Below, in pieces: positions 27,789 to 36,776 of a DNA stretch of 64,000 bases. The notes under the pieces are model-generated. The model was not told the origin of the DNA, ran no database searches, and saw nothing but the letters and a program-made list of their open reading frames with translations. The first letter of the stretch is position 1. Each line of letters opens with the position of its first letter. Position numbers and translations under genes: made by a program. This DNA is from Ralstonia pickettii (lineage in GTDB: Bacteria > Pseudomonadota > Gammaproteobacteria > Burkholderiales > Burkholderiaceae): the NCBI RefSeq assembly GCF_016466415.2, contig NZ_CP066772.2, positions 1 to 64,000 on the forward strand. The letters are read 5' to 3'.

Positions 27789-29738
27789 TCAATTGACGGA
27801 AAAGGGAAATGGAAAGCGGCCAAGCACTTCACGCGCGACGGCAATCGATGCGCTGGCGTCGAGCCTGACCGACGCCACAAGCCCTCTGGATTTGTCTTCC
27901 GCCACTTCCAGAGCCTCAAAAGCGATACCCGCATCCTTGAGGGCTGCAGACAGGGCATCACGCGTTTCACGGTGCTTGAGTGCCGGCTTGAAGATCTTGC
28001 CCACGGCGGTCAGGGGCATCGTTTCAATGATGTTGACCTGCCGGGGCAGCGCCGCACGCTCCGCAATTTCCGCCTTCAGGAAGGCCAGCAGATCGGCTTC
28101 CGTGGCGGACGCACCGGCACGCAGTTGCACGTAGGCAACCGGCAGCTCGCCCGCATGCACATCCGGGCGCCCGACGGCGGCAGCAATCTGCACGGCAGGG
28201 TGACGATGCAGCGGCGCTTCGATGGTGAGCGGATCAATGTTGTGGCCGCCGCGAATGATCAGTTCCTTCTTGCGGCCGGTAAGCCAGAAGTAGCCCTGTT
28301 CATCCTGCCGCGCCAGGTCGCCGGTATTGAGCCACCGCCATCCATCGCCCGTATCGACCCAGAGCCCCTCGTTCTGCCCGGCCTGGCGGTAGCCCGAAAA
28401 GACGTTGGGGCCAGACACCACCAACACGCCCACCTCGTCTACAACGCAATCACGCAGATATGCCCCGCCCTCGTCCAGCACGACGGTCTTCATCTGCTGC
28501 ATGGGCACGCGCAGGCCGATGGAGCCAAGGCGGCGCTCGCCCATCGGCGGGTTGACGCTGCTCACGCAGGTTGCTTCCGTCAGCCCATAGCCTTCGAGAA
28601 TCTTGATGCCCGTCTGCTCCTGGAAGCGGCGAAAGACTTCGACCGGCATGGGCGCGGCGCCGCAGAGGCCGTATTCGAGCGATCGCACATCGCGCTCCCC
28701 AACGGGCACCTGCAGCAGCGAAGCGTAGAGCGTCGGCACGCCGCTGAAGAAATTCACGCGATGGTGTTCCACGATCTCCCAGAACCGCTGGATCACGCCG
28801 TCGCCGCGATAGCCCTGCGGCGTGCCGAGCACGACATGGGCACCCCTGGAAAACGGCAGCAGCCCGGTCACCAGAACGCCATTGACGTGGAACAACGGCA
28901 AGCCGCAAAACACCACCTTACCGGGGCCGATGCCCGCCCCCAGCACCTGCGCCGTGCTCCACGCGTTTGCGACTTCATTGCCGTGGGTGCGCATCGCAAT
29001 CTTCGGCAAGCCCGTAGTGCCGCCGGTACAGAAGTACGAAGACGCATCTTGCGCGGCAATGTGCCGCCGGCTGTTCAGGCCGTCTGCGCGCTGCGCCTGG
29101 ATGGCGCTGTTGAAATCGTGGATGCGCACCGACATGGGAACTGCGCCATGCACGCCTTGCGGACCGAGCAATCGCAGCGCCTCGTTCTTTTGCATCTGCG
29201 CGGCACATTGCGCTGCGCCATGCACGCGGTCGGCCAGGTTCACCAGCACCAAGTGCCGCAGGCTCTTGATGGCGGGCAAATGCGGCTGCAGCTTGATCCA
29301 GGTATCGGTGCCGGGAAACGGCGCCAGTGTGACCAGCACTGACGCACCGGCAGCATTGAGCAGCTCGGCCAGCGCGGGCCCTTCGAGCAGCGGATTGAAC
29401 GCCGCGACGATGCCGGCCGCCTGCCCGCCCCAGATCACGAAATGTGTTTCCGGCAGGTTGGGCAACACAAACGCAATCACACTGTCTTTCTTGACGCCGA
29501 TGCCGTCGAAGAAATTTGCCGTCTGCGTGATGCGTTCAAGAAGCGCTGCGTAGCTCCACGTCTGGGGGGTGCGGTGGTCATTGACGCTCAGAAAGAAGCT
29601 CAATGCCGGCGCCTGCGGATTCAGGCTGGCGCCGCGACGGATCATTTCGTATGTGTTCTGCGGAAGGTCCGGCGGAAGACCGTGCCCTTCCACGGCTTCC
29701 ACGGCTTCCACGTCCTGCAGGCTGGAGAAACCCGGCAT
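27789..29738 (-). CDS. AMP-dependent acyl-CoA synthetase of the aromatic cluster
   Basis: An adenylate-forming enzyme of 649 residues that would activate a carboxylic acid with ATP and CoA. Motifs: the P-loop-like SYFCTGGTTGLPKIAMRTH, YGLTEATCVS, and TGRKKELIIRGGHNIDP with a late C-terminal lysine in PLTAVGKIFKP. It is the last gene of the four-gene cluster and starts 5 bp after the FAH-family hydrolase, with AGGAG upstream. The ligase could act on the ring-cleavage product acid or on a side-chain acid before cleavage. The N-terminus carries a small in-frame 9-bp repeat (VEAVEAVEG). The substrate is unknown. Confidence 0.9.
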   Translation of the reverse strand: MPGFSSLQDVEAVEAVEGHGLPPDLPQNTYEMIRRGASLNPQAPALSFFLSVNDHRTPQTWSYAALLERITQTANFFDGIGVKKDSVIAFVLPNLPETHFVIWGGQAAGIVAAFNPLLEGPALAELLNAAGASVLVTLAPFPGTDTWIKLQPHLPAIKSLRHLVLVNLADRVHGAAQCAAQMQKNEALRLLGPQGVHGAVPMSVRIHDFNSAIQAQRADGLNSRRHIAAQDASSYFCTGGTTGLPKIAMRTHGNEVANAWSTAQVLGAGIGPGKVVFCGLPLFHVNGVLVTGLLPFSRGAHVVLGTPQGYRGDGVIQRFWEIVEHHRVNFFSGVPTLYASLLQVPVGERDVRSLEYGLCGAAPMPVEVFRRFQEQTGIKILEGYGLTEATCVSSVNPPMGERRLGSIGLRVPMQQMKTVVLDEGGAYLRDCVVDEVGVLVVSGPNVFSGYRQAGQNEGLWVDTGDGWRWLNTGDLARQDEQGYFWLTGRKKELIIRGGHNIDPLTIEAPLHRHPAVQIAAAVGRPDVHAGELPVAYVQLRAGASATEADLLAFLKAEIAERAALPRQVNIIETMPLTAVGKIFKPALKHRETRDALSAALKDAGIAFEALEVAEDKSRGLVASVRLDASASIAVAREVLGRFPFPFSVN

Positions 29739-29743
29739 GGCGC

Positions 29744-30697
29744 TTACTCCTCGGCAACGATGCGATTGCGCTGCGTGCCCAGATCGATCCGCCCGTCCGA
29801 CGAGTGGATCCGAGCTTCCACCACGTCGCCCGGCTTCAGGTATTGGGGGCGCGCAGCCTGCACTTTCAGGAACATCTCCCACTTCGCCTTCTCGGGCAGC
29901 ATCGCGGCCATCTTCTGCTTGGTCGGCGACGGCACGGACAGCGCGCAGCCCGCCGGCGTGCCGGTGGCCAGTAGATCGCCCGCTTCCAGGTCATGCACGC
30001 GAGACAGCTCGGTCAGCGTCTCGGCCGGGCCGTAGACGAGGTTGGCTGTCGTGTCGTTCTGCCGCAGCTTGTCGTTGACGGTCAGCTTGAGCTGCAGGCT
30101 CCTGAGCGCAGAGATCTCGCGCGGTTCCAGCAGCGTGAGCCACGGGCCCACCGGCCCGAACGTACGGAACGACTTGCCCTTGTAGAACTGCATCTGGGGG
30201 ATCTGGACGTCGCGCGCGGAATAGTCGTTCACGATCACGGCGCCCGCCACGTATTCGTACAGGTTGTCGTCTGTCACGTCGACTGGCCCGTGAATCGCCT
30301 GGCGCATCACGAGGCCAAGCTCGATCTCGTAATCGAGAAACTGCACGCGCTTCGGTTTGATCACGTCGCTGTCGGCCGGGACGATGCAGCTCGACGCCTT
30401 GGTGAAGATCATGTTGTACGTCTTCACGTCCGGGTCCATGCCGGACTCGACCATGTGCTGGCGGTAGTTCGCGCCCTGGCAGATGAACTGCTGATTGCGC
30501 GTGACCGGGGACAGGAGCTTCACGGCGGACACCGCGATCAATTCACCATCCAGCGCGGCAAGCTGGGCCAGGGTTGTATTGCGAACGAAGTCACCGGTCG
30601 TGGCATAGGTGCCAGGCACGGGCGTAATGCGTGTATCGCGGATCACGCCCCATTGGGTCTGATCCTGGTATTCAAAGCGAACGATATTGATGGACAT
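29744..30697 (-). CDS. Fumarylacetoacetate hydrolase-family protein
   Basis: A 317-residue FAH-fold enzyme, not orthologous to fahA. Metal-binding segments are FLDYEIELGLVM (Glu-x-Glu) and VNDYSARDVQ (Asp), and the C-terminal GDLLATGTPAGCA is typical of fumarylpyruvate and 5-oxopent-3-ene-1,2,5-tricarboxylate hydrolase relatives. In a ring-cleavage cluster it would split or hydrate the 2-hydroxy-6-oxo product. It follows the dioxygenase gene by 48 bp and precedes the ligase by 5 bp. Confidence 0.9.
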   Translation of the reverse strand: MSINIVRFEYQDQTQWGVIRDTRITPVPGTYATTGDFVRNTTLAQLAALDGELIAVSAVKLLSPVTRNQQFICQGANYRQHMVESGMDPDVKTYNMIFTKASSCIVPADSDVIKPKRVQFLDYEIELGLVMRQAIHGPVDVTDDNLYEYVAGAVIVNDYSARDVQIPQMQFYKGKSFRTFGPVGPWLTLLEPREISALRSLQLKLTVNDKLRQNDTTANLVYGPAETLTELSRVHDLEAGDLLATGTPAGCALSVPSPTKQKMAAMLPEKAKWEMFLKVQAARPQYLKPGDVVEARIHSSDGRIDLGTQRNRIVAEE

Positions 30698-30745
30698 GGC
30701 GAAAGATGCGTTGGATGGGTGACGGCCGAGGGCGCTTGCGCTGCC

Positions 30746-31816
30746 TCAGGCAAAGATCCGGGCGAGCGTGACCAGCTTGCGCAGCGTCAGGTCGGGGCTG
30801 CGCCGCAGGTTACGGATGAGGGCCGCAATGGCCGCCGGTGTCAGCTTCGGCTTGGTGAAGCTGGCAGGCATCGACTGCCCCCACTGCGACATGGCCTCGC
30901 GGCTGACCGGGTGAATGCCGGTCGGCTGATCTGCGGTGAACAGGTCACCGTCGCAGTAGTGCTCGTGCTTGTCGCCCCACGGGTCTTGCCAGTAGTCGAA
31001 AATCTGGCTTCCGAGAATGTGCCGCCCCAACCCCCAGGCGTGCTTCCACCCCTGCTCGCGCAGCATGCGATGCCCCATGCCGACGGCATCGGCATCGATC
31101 AGTTCGAAGGCGCTGTGGCTGTACTTCGACACAAAACCCTGAGCCAGCGCGAGCGTGTGGTGGTCGGCCGGCGTGTCGCCCAAATCGAGCCGCATGAATG
31201 CGACCGCAGGCGAGCCGTCCGGCAACACCTGCACGTCGCTCGGTATGAAACCGAAGTGCTGCGTGTACCAGGCGCAGGTGGCCTGAAAGTCGGCAAGCTC
31301 CAGAACGACATGCCCCAGGCGAATCACCTCGGGTGTACCCACGGGCGGCCGCTGCGTTTCGTTGATGCGCAAAGGGGCGTCCACCGAGTTGAGCGACAAC
31401 GCTGAACGGTGCGGCAGCTCGGTTGCCGGTGCCTGATCCGCAATGGCATCGACGCGGAAGCCGGACGGATCGACGAGTCGCACGCGATAGCCGCCGCCCG
31501 GCCAATCCAACGGCTCCACGGTCGAGGCGCCAGGCAGTTTCGTCAGGGCATCCAACGCTGCGCGTCCGGTCACCTGCAACCCGAAGCCGGCAAACGCGGC
31601 CTTTGGCGCCTTGCGCACGACATAGCAGAACGGCGCCGGGCCGGTGCCGCGCAAGAGCAATGTCGATTCGTCGCGCTGCACCGTCACGAGACCAAAGTCA
31701 TTGAGAAACCGCTCGGCGCGTTCGAGATCGGGCCGATCGAACATCAGGTAGGCGAGCGCCAATGCCTTGGTCGTCGGCTGCGGATGGCGTGCAGGCTGTG
31801 CTGTGGTGAGTTTCAT
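30746..31816 (-). CDS. Extradiol ring-cleavage dioxygenase (VOC superfamily)
   Basis: A 356-residue protein with two vicinal-oxygen-chelate modules, like 2,3-dihydroxybiphenyl and catechol 2,3-dioxygenases. The active C-terminal module shows the expected Fe(II) ligands: His in LGHVVLELADF, His in YSHSAFELID and Glu in WGDKHEHYCDGD. The N-terminal module (residues 20-125) lacks them. It should cleave a catecholic ring beside the hydroxyls. The ATG at 31816 is used because the extra 122 codons upstream overlap the hydroxylase in another frame. The last 50 residues (KPKLTPAAIAALIRNLRR onwards) are an unusual basic tail. Confidence 0.88.
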   Translation of the reverse strand: MKLTTAQPARHPQPTTKALALAYLMFDRPDLERAERFLNDFGLVTVQRDESTLLLRGTGPAPFCYVVRKAPKAAFAGFGLQVTGRAALDALTKLPGASTVEPLDWPGGGYRVRLVDPSGFRVDAIADQAPATELPHRSALSLNSVDAPLRINETQRPPVGTPEVIRLGHVVLELADFQATCAWYTQHFGFIPSDVQVLPDGSPAVAFMRLDLGDTPADHHTLALAQGFVSKYSHSAFELIDADAVGMGHRMLREQGWKHAWGLGRHILGSQIFDYWQDPWGDKHEHYCDGDLFTADQPTGIHPVSREAMSQWGQSMPASFTKPKLTPAAIAALIRNLRRSPDLTLRKLVTLARIFA

Positions 31817-31826
31817 GGCAAGACAC

Positions 31827-33527
31827 TCAGGCAGATTGAACGGCAGCAACGGCAGCCGCAGTGGCGGCGGCCATGGGCTCAGGTCGGCCGCCGAGCAGCG
31901 CCAGGCTTTCGCAAACGAGGCGGTCTGCCTCGGCGGCTGGCCCGTCATGGACGACCGTGCGATCCGGGCGCACAACGGCCGCCCAACCAACGGGCACCGC
32001 ATCGGGAAGGAACGTGCCGTTGAGGTCCTCCCAAACGCCGGGCACCTCACGGTGCAGAGGCTGCCCCCGATGCGCGATCCGAACGAACGTACCGCCCAGG
32101 CGTTCGAATGCCGCTGCCGTTGCGGGCTCCAGCGCGGCGCGGGCGTCGCAGCCGAAACTGACGAGCGTGTATCCGTGGCCAAGCACGTCGTCGCTCAGGC
32201 ACATGTGGCCCTCCGCGTTCCTGACCCAGCCCTGCGGGATCACTCCACCACGCATCAGCTTGGTTGACGAGCATCCTTTGACGAACAGTCCGGTCTTGAA
32301 CGCGTTCTTCGGCTTGATGCGCAACTCCTCGAATTGCGAACGCAGGCCCGGCACCAGCCGGGTCAAACGCATCAAGCCGTGCGTCAACAGCGCGATGGGC
32401 GCACTGCGCGGCATCACCAGCTTGCCCATGAACCGCGCGAGATTGATCATGGCTTTCGCGTGCGGGCGGCGCTCCTCGTCGTAGGTGTCGAGAATCCGCG
32501 CATCGGCCCGTCCTTGCAGCACCCAGGCCAGCTTCCAGCTCAGGTTGGCGGCGTCCCGGAGTCCGGCGACCAGCCCTTGGCCAACAAACGGCGGGGTGAT
32601 GTGCGCCGCATCGCCAACGAGGAACACCCGGCCAACGCTGAACCGGTCGACGGTTCTGGCATGAAAGCGATAGACCGCCTTGCGTTCGATCGTGATGCTG
32701 TCAACGTCCGTCCACGGTGCGAGCAACTCGCGAATACGGCTGTCCGATTCCATGTCGTCGCCGCTCTCGCCTGGCTGGAGCATGAACTCCCAACGCTCGC
32801 GCGCGCCTGGAGCGACCATGTGCGGCGTGGGGCGCCGGTGATCACAGAGAAATTCAACATGGTCGATCGGCTTGGGGACATGACGCGCATCGACAATGAG
32901 CCAATCCTCCGCGTACGTCGTGCCCCGGAATTCCTGCCCGATCAGGTGGCGCACGAGCGAACTCGCCCCGTCTGCACCCACCAGGTAGCGAGCGCGGACC
33001 CGGTGTACCTGCCCGCACCCGATATCCAGCGAAGCCAGTACGCCATCCGGCTGATTCGTGATGCTGAGCAGCGTGGTGCCGAGCGCGACATGCACATCAC
33101 CGTGCGCTGCCAGGCGTGCGCGCAGACAGCGCTCCAGATCGGGCTGATAGAACGTGACGAGCTTCGGATGGCCATCCAGGCTGCCCAGCGTGTTGACACG
33201 CCCGAATTCGCCCAGCCAGGGCGAATGCATCCGGACGTGGGGAATGGCCACCGTTTCGAAATCGCCTTCGCTGATGCCTGCCTGTTGCAGGATCCGCAAG
33301 GCTTCGTTATCCAGCGCAATGGCACGCGGGGCCATATAGATGTCGGGGGCCTTGTCGATCGCCAACACGCTCACGCCATGAGGCGCCAGCAGATTGGCCA
33401 CCATGGCCCCGACGGGGCCAAGCCCCACGACAAGGATGTCTATCTGAGATGGCAACTCACCTGCCCCCTGAGGGCATGCGCCATCCGCGACGCGTGAACT
33501 GGCACGCGCATGTGCTTTTGTCTCCAC
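31827..33527 (-). CDS. FAD-dependent aromatic hydroxylase (MhpA/PheA family)
   Basis: A class A flavoprotein monooxygenase, 566 residues. FAD-binding motifs are GLGPVG at residues 35-40, VGADGASSLVRHLIG in the middle, and VFLVGDAAHITPPFVGQGL with the GD motif; a thioredoxin-like C-terminal domain follows, as in MhpA and phenol hydroxylase. It would add an ortho hydroxyl to a phenol to make the catechol cleaved by the next gene. The start is GTG at 33527 with CGGAG upstream, about 50 bp after the predicted promoter. It is the first gene of the cluster and divergent from tetR1. Confidence 0.92.
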   Translation of the reverse strand: METKAHARASSRVADGACPQGAGELPSQIDILVVGLGPVGAMVANLLAPHGVSVLAIDKAPDIYMAPRAIALDNEALRILQQAGISEGDFETVAIPHVRMHSPWLGEFGRVNTLGSLDGHPKLVTFYQPDLERCLRARLAAHGDVHVALGTTLLSITNQPDGVLASLDIGCGQVHRVRARYLVGADGASSLVRHLIGQEFRGTTYAEDWLIVDARHVPKPIDHVEFLCDHRRPTPHMVAPGARERWEFMLQPGESGDDMESDSRIRELLAPWTDVDSITIERKAVYRFHARTVDRFSVGRVFLVGDAAHITPPFVGQGLVAGLRDAANLSWKLAWVLQGRADARILDTYDEERRPHAKAMINLARFMGKLVMPRSAPIALLTHGLMRLTRLVPGLRSQFEELRIKPKNAFKTGLFVKGCSSTKLMRGGVIPQGWVRNAEGHMCLSDDVLGHGYTLVSFGCDARAALEPATAAAFERLGGTFVRIAHRGQPLHREVPGVWEDLNGTFLPDAVPVGWAAVVRPDRTVVHDGPAAEADRLVCESLALLGGRPEPMAAATAAAVAAVQSA

Positions 33528-33582
33528 CGCTACTCCGTTTCTTTGTCTACGCCTCAGTCAGGCTTCTTCCGCCTTTTTTGAC

Positions 33583-33633
33583 ATTAAAGTCATGCCTGAT
33601 GATTTTGTCAATATCGACATTCGAATCTATAAT
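33583..33633. promoter_or_regulatory. Site A: back-to-back promoters with shared operator (hydroxylase / tetR1)
   Basis: On the minus strand, TTGACA (33611-33606), a 17-bp spacer and TTTAAT (33588-33583) form a near-consensus promoter for the hydroxylase cluster. On the plus strand, TTGTCA (33605-33610), 17 bp and TATAAT (33628-33633) form one for tetR1. The two -35 boxes overlap. The element from 33588 to 33620 shares fixed spacing with sites B and C: A-S-TCAT, two bases, CTGAT, five bases, TGTCAA, four bases, GAC. A TetR dimer bound here would block both promoters. Confidence 0.85.
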
Positions 33634-33663
33634 TCCGGCCACGACAAGGACCACCAGACCATC

Positions 33664-34419
33664 ATGGCCACCACCGAGACTCGCCGAACTCCGAAGCGCT
33701 CCGTTGCGAAGACGCCCACTCCTCCGGCGCCCGCCGCTGACGAACGCGAGCCCCGTGGCGCACGGCGTAAGCGGGAAACACGCGCACGGCTGCTGGATGC
33801 CGCACTCCGGCTCATGGCTGATCGGGGCATGGAGGGCGTTGCCATCAACGAAATTACCGAGGCCGCGGATGTGGGTTTCGGGTCGTTCTACAACCACTTC
33901 GAATCGAAAGAAGCCATCTACGCCGCGCTGGTGAGCGCAGTGTTCGAGGAGTTCGCCGATTCGCTCGACAAGCTGACGGAAGGGTTATCCGACGCGGCCG
34001 AGATCATTTCGGTATCGGTGCGGCATACGTTGGTCCGGGCGAGGCGCGAGCCTGTGTGGGGGCGCTTCCTCATTCGGGAGGGCTTCTCGGCGCGCGTGCT
34101 GACGCACGGCCTCGGCCAGCGCCTGCTGCGCGATATCGAGCGCGGCATCGCGGCAAAGCGGTTTGTCGTGGCGGATCCGTTTATCGGATTCCTGTCGGTC
34201 GGCGGCACCGTGCTGACCGCCGTCTCGGCCGAACTCAACTTTCTGGCGCCCGATGCGCCGGCCGCGAATATCGTCAAAGAGCTGGGTTTCTCGGGGGAGC
34301 ATTTCCCCGAACGCACGGCAGCGGCGCTGCTCCAGACGCTGGGGCTCAAGCGCGCTGAAGCCGAAAAAGTGGCCGCCCGGCCGCTGCCCGTTGTGGAGAC
34401 AGCCGACAGCGCAAGCTGA
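33664..34419 (+). CDS. TetR-family regulator 1
   Basis: A 251-residue TetR protein: a charged, proline-rich N-terminal extension of about 35 residues, the helix-turn-helix (VAINEITEAADVGFGSFYNHF) and a ligand-binding domain. The ATG at 33664 is chosen because an earlier ATG at 33592 lies inside the promoter. It shares a stretch of 25 identical residues across the recognition helix with TetR2 at 44 kb, and much of the remainder is similar, including RFVVADP. It most likely represses the divergent hydroxylase cluster and itself, and by shared operator sequence also the pump operon. Confidence 0.93.
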   Translation: MATTETRRTPKRSVAKTPTPPAPAADEREPRGARRKRETRARLLDAALRLMADRGMEGVAINEITEAADVGFGSFYNHFESKEAIYAALVSAVFEEFADSLDKLTEGLSDAAEIISVSVRHTLVRARREPVWGRFLIREGFSARVLTHGLGQRLLRDIERGIAAKRFVVADPFIGFLSVGGTVLTAVSAELNFLAPDAPAANIVKELGFSGEHFPERTAAALLQTLGLKRAEAEKVAARPLPVVETADSAS

Positions 34420-34425
34420 CCTGAG

Positions 34426-34447
34426 CGCCCGCGTTGCAGCGCGGGCG
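34426..34447. terminator. Hairpin between tetR1 and pqiC
   Basis: An 8-bp perfect GC stem (CGCCCGCG and CGCGGGCG) with a 6-nt loop lies between convergent genes. There is no T-run, so it may be weak or act only as an RNA-end stabiliser. Confidence 0.55.
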
Positions 34448-34462
34448 TCTAGGCGCCCCCCC

Positions 34463-35137
34463 TTACTTGCCGACGGTACTGGTCGCCGAATCCAGACAAC
34501 CTGGCATCGGTCGCGCCACCTCTGCCGGTGCGGCGGCGTATGCCAGCAGCGCCTGGGCCATCTGCGAAGCTAGCGCCTTCAGCGCGCGCCGATGGCCCTC
34601 TACCACGCCGTCAATACCGGCGGATACGCTCTTCTGGACGATGCTGCGGCACGTCAGCAGTTGGCGATCATCCGCGGTGCGCATCGTCCAGACAGCATCG
34701 ATCAGCACGTGCGAGCCGCGCCACGCATCAAACCGCTGTACATCCACGGCTACGCGGTAGACGGGCCGTCTCCCATCGTATGGAAGGCCGTGCAGGTCCA
34801 TCGCGCGGATCTGCAACGCCAGCCCGGACGACAGCGCCGCACGAATCTCATCAGCCACGGGCGAAGCCCAGCGGTCCATTTCCAGGACATCGACCTGGCC
34901 TGAACCGGCCTGGACGACCAGCCGCCTGCCCGCCACCGACGGCGGAACACGTACCGCCACCACATCGACGAGATACGTTCGCACAGGTGCCTGTGCTGGT
35001 GCGGACACCGCAACGCCATCGGCATCGGCACCGAGCAAGCTATGAAAGCGCGCCGGCGGCGAGCTGCATGCCGCGAGCGCTGCGCAGGCAACCACGCCAG
35101 CAAGGGTGCGGCAAATTGGGAGCCACGACACCATCAC
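34463..35137 (-). CDS. pqiC: PqiC-like transport auxiliary lipoprotein
   Basis: A 224-residue outer-membrane lipoprotein with signal peptide and lipobox LAAC (Cys24), belonging to the ABC-type transport auxiliary family that includes PqiC. PqiC anchors the PqiB needle to the outer membrane for lipid movement across the periplasm. Its ATG overlaps the end of pqiB by 4 bp. It is the last gene of the six-gene leftward unit. A C7 tract lies directly after the stop. Confidence 0.9.
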   Translation of the reverse strand: MMVSWLPICRTLAGVVACAALAACSSPPARFHSLLGADADGVAVSAPAQAPVRTYLVDVVAVRVPPSVAGRRLVVQAGSGQVDVLEMDRWASPVADEIRAALSSGLALQIRAMDLHGLPYDGRRPVYRVAVDVQRFDAWRGSHVLIDAVWTMRTADDRQLLTCRSIVQKSVSAGIDGVVEGHRRALKALASQMAQALLAYAAAPAEVARPMPGCLDSATSTVGK

Positions 35138-36729
35138 CGCGCATCTCCTTTCTTGCCAAACAGCAGCGATTCCGGATGGCGTTCCAGATAGTCCGTCAGC
35201 GCATTGAGCGATTGAAGCGTGCGCGTCAGTTCCTGCATCGCCTCGTGCACATCCGACTGGAGCGGGGAATCCTGCCGCAAGGTTGCCTGCGCTGCGTTGA
35301 AGGTCTGCTGTGCAGACGCCAGTGTGTCCCGCGCCTGAGGCACCACTTCGGTATCCAGATGACCGAACAGGCGGTTCGCATTTTCGAGCGCGCCGTTCAG
35401 GTTGCTGCCGATCTTGTCGAACGGCACCTGGTTGAGCTTCTTCGCGATGTCGGCAAGCTGCACCTGCAATTCATCAAGCGAGTTCGGAACCGTCGGCAAC
35501 TCCACCGGCGACCGATGGACATCGACCGTCGCACGCGGTGCCTTGGGGAACATGTCGAGCGCAACGTACAACTGACCCGTCAGCAGGTTGCCCATGCGAA
35601 GCTGCCCACGCAGCCCCTGCATGACCAAGTGCTGCAGCATTTCATGACCGCCCGGCGTGTCGGGCGCAGGAAGCGAGGTGTTGCTGCGCCGGCTGAGCCG
35701 CGACGGATACAGCGCCATCACAACACGCATGCTGAACGTTTTCGCCGCCTCGTCGTACTCGATGCCGATGTCGGTGACGTTGCCCAATGCAATGCCGCGC
35801 AAATCCACAGGTGCGCCGACAGACAGGCCGCGCAGCGACTGGTTGAACCGCATGACCACAGTCAGCGGCGCGCCGTCGGGCTCGCGCATTGCGTCCGATT
35901 CATCGGACGCCAGCGAGAACACCGCGCTGTCCGGGGGCGGCGGCCCATCCGGCTGGCCTTGGGGCGTCTGGAACGCCAGCCCGCCAACGATGACGGTGGC
36001 CAGCGATTGCGTATTCAGCTTCAGGCCGCTGGAATCGAGCCGGAGGTCGACCCCGCTGGCATGCCACCAGCGCGTGTTGGTGCCGACGTATTTGTCGTAG
36101 GGGGCGTTGACGAAGACTTTCACCTGCACGCCCCCGCCCTGCTTGTCCAACGCAAAGCCCACCACTTGCCCCACTTGCAGATGCCGATAGAAGACCGGCG
36201 CGCCGATATCGACGGAACCGAGCGAATCGCCGTGCAGCGAGAACTGGCGCCCCTGCTGATCCGTGGTGACGGAAGGCGGACTCTCCAGCCCCACGAACTG
36301 GGTCTGGCTGTCTTTGGAATGCCCGATATCCACGCCGATATACGCGCCGGAAAGCAACGTGCCCAGCCCGGATATGCCGCTCGCGCCCACGCGCGGTCGG
36401 ACCACCCAAAACCGGGTGTCCTTGGCCGCAAAGCGCTCGGCTTCGCGCGCCAGCTGAATCTTCACCGTCACGCGTTTCAGATCCGGTGTGAGCGAGATGG
36501 CTTGTATCGTGCCGATCTCGACGTCCTTGTACTTCACCTTGGTCTTGCCTGCCTCAAGGCCCTCGGCATTGGAAAAGGTGACGGTCACGACAGGGCCTTT
36601 CTCGGCGATGGTCTTGGCGACCAGCGCAAGCCCGATCAACGCCGCGATCAGCGGCACGAGCCACACAATGGAAGGAAGCCAACGCCGTGGAGGCGTGATT
36701 TCGGGAAGAGGTAGATCGAGAGGACGCAT
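35134..36729 (-). CDS. pqiB: PqiB, MCE-domain intermembrane transport protein
   Basis: A 531-residue protein with one N-terminal membrane helix (WLPSIVWLVPLIAALIGLAL) and three MlaD/MCE domains, starting near residues 45, 160 and 285, then a long helical tail. MCE rings stack into a tunnel through the periplasm that carries phospholipids. In E. coli pqiABC responds to paraquat and other SoxRS inducers and protects the envelope. It overlaps pqiC by 4 bp and follows pqiA by 47 bp. Confidence 0.94.
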   Translation of the reverse strand: MRPLDLPLPEITPPRRWLPSIVWLVPLIAALIGLALVAKTIAEKGPVVTVTFSNAEGLEAGKTKVKYKDVEIGTIQAISLTPDLKRVTVKIQLAREAERFAAKDTRFWVVRPRVGASGISGLGTLLSGAYIGVDIGHSKDSQTQFVGLESPPSVTTDQQGRQFSLHGDSLGSVDIGAPVFYRHLQVGQVVGFALDKQGGGVQVKVFVNAPYDKYVGTNTRWWHASGVDLRLDSSGLKLNTQSLATVIVGGLAFQTPQGQPDGPPPPDSAVFSLASDESDAMREPDGAPLTVVMRFNQSLRGLSVGAPVDLRGIALGNVTDIGIEYDEAAKTFSMRVVMALYPSRLSRRSNTSLPAPDTPGGHEMLQHLVMQGLRGQLRMGNLLTGQLYVALDMFPKAPRATVDVHRSPVELPTVPNSLDELQVQLADIAKKLNQVPFDKIGSNLNGALENANRLFGHLDTEVVPQARDTLASAQQTFNAAQATLRQDSPLQSDVHEAMQELTRTLQSLNALTDYLERHPESLLFGKKGDAR

Positions 36730-36776
36730 TGCTTACAAGGAAGAGAAGGCGGACGGACGGTGTGCGCGAGACCCGC

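Noticed and set aside
33592-33663. Earlier ATG for tetR1 adding 24 residues
   Set aside because: It lies upstream of the predicted plus-strand -10 box (33628-33633), inside the operator, and has no ribosome site.
34528-36714. 728-codon open frame antisense to pqiB/pqiC
   Set aside because: A shadow of the real genes, with no recognisable domain or ribosome site.
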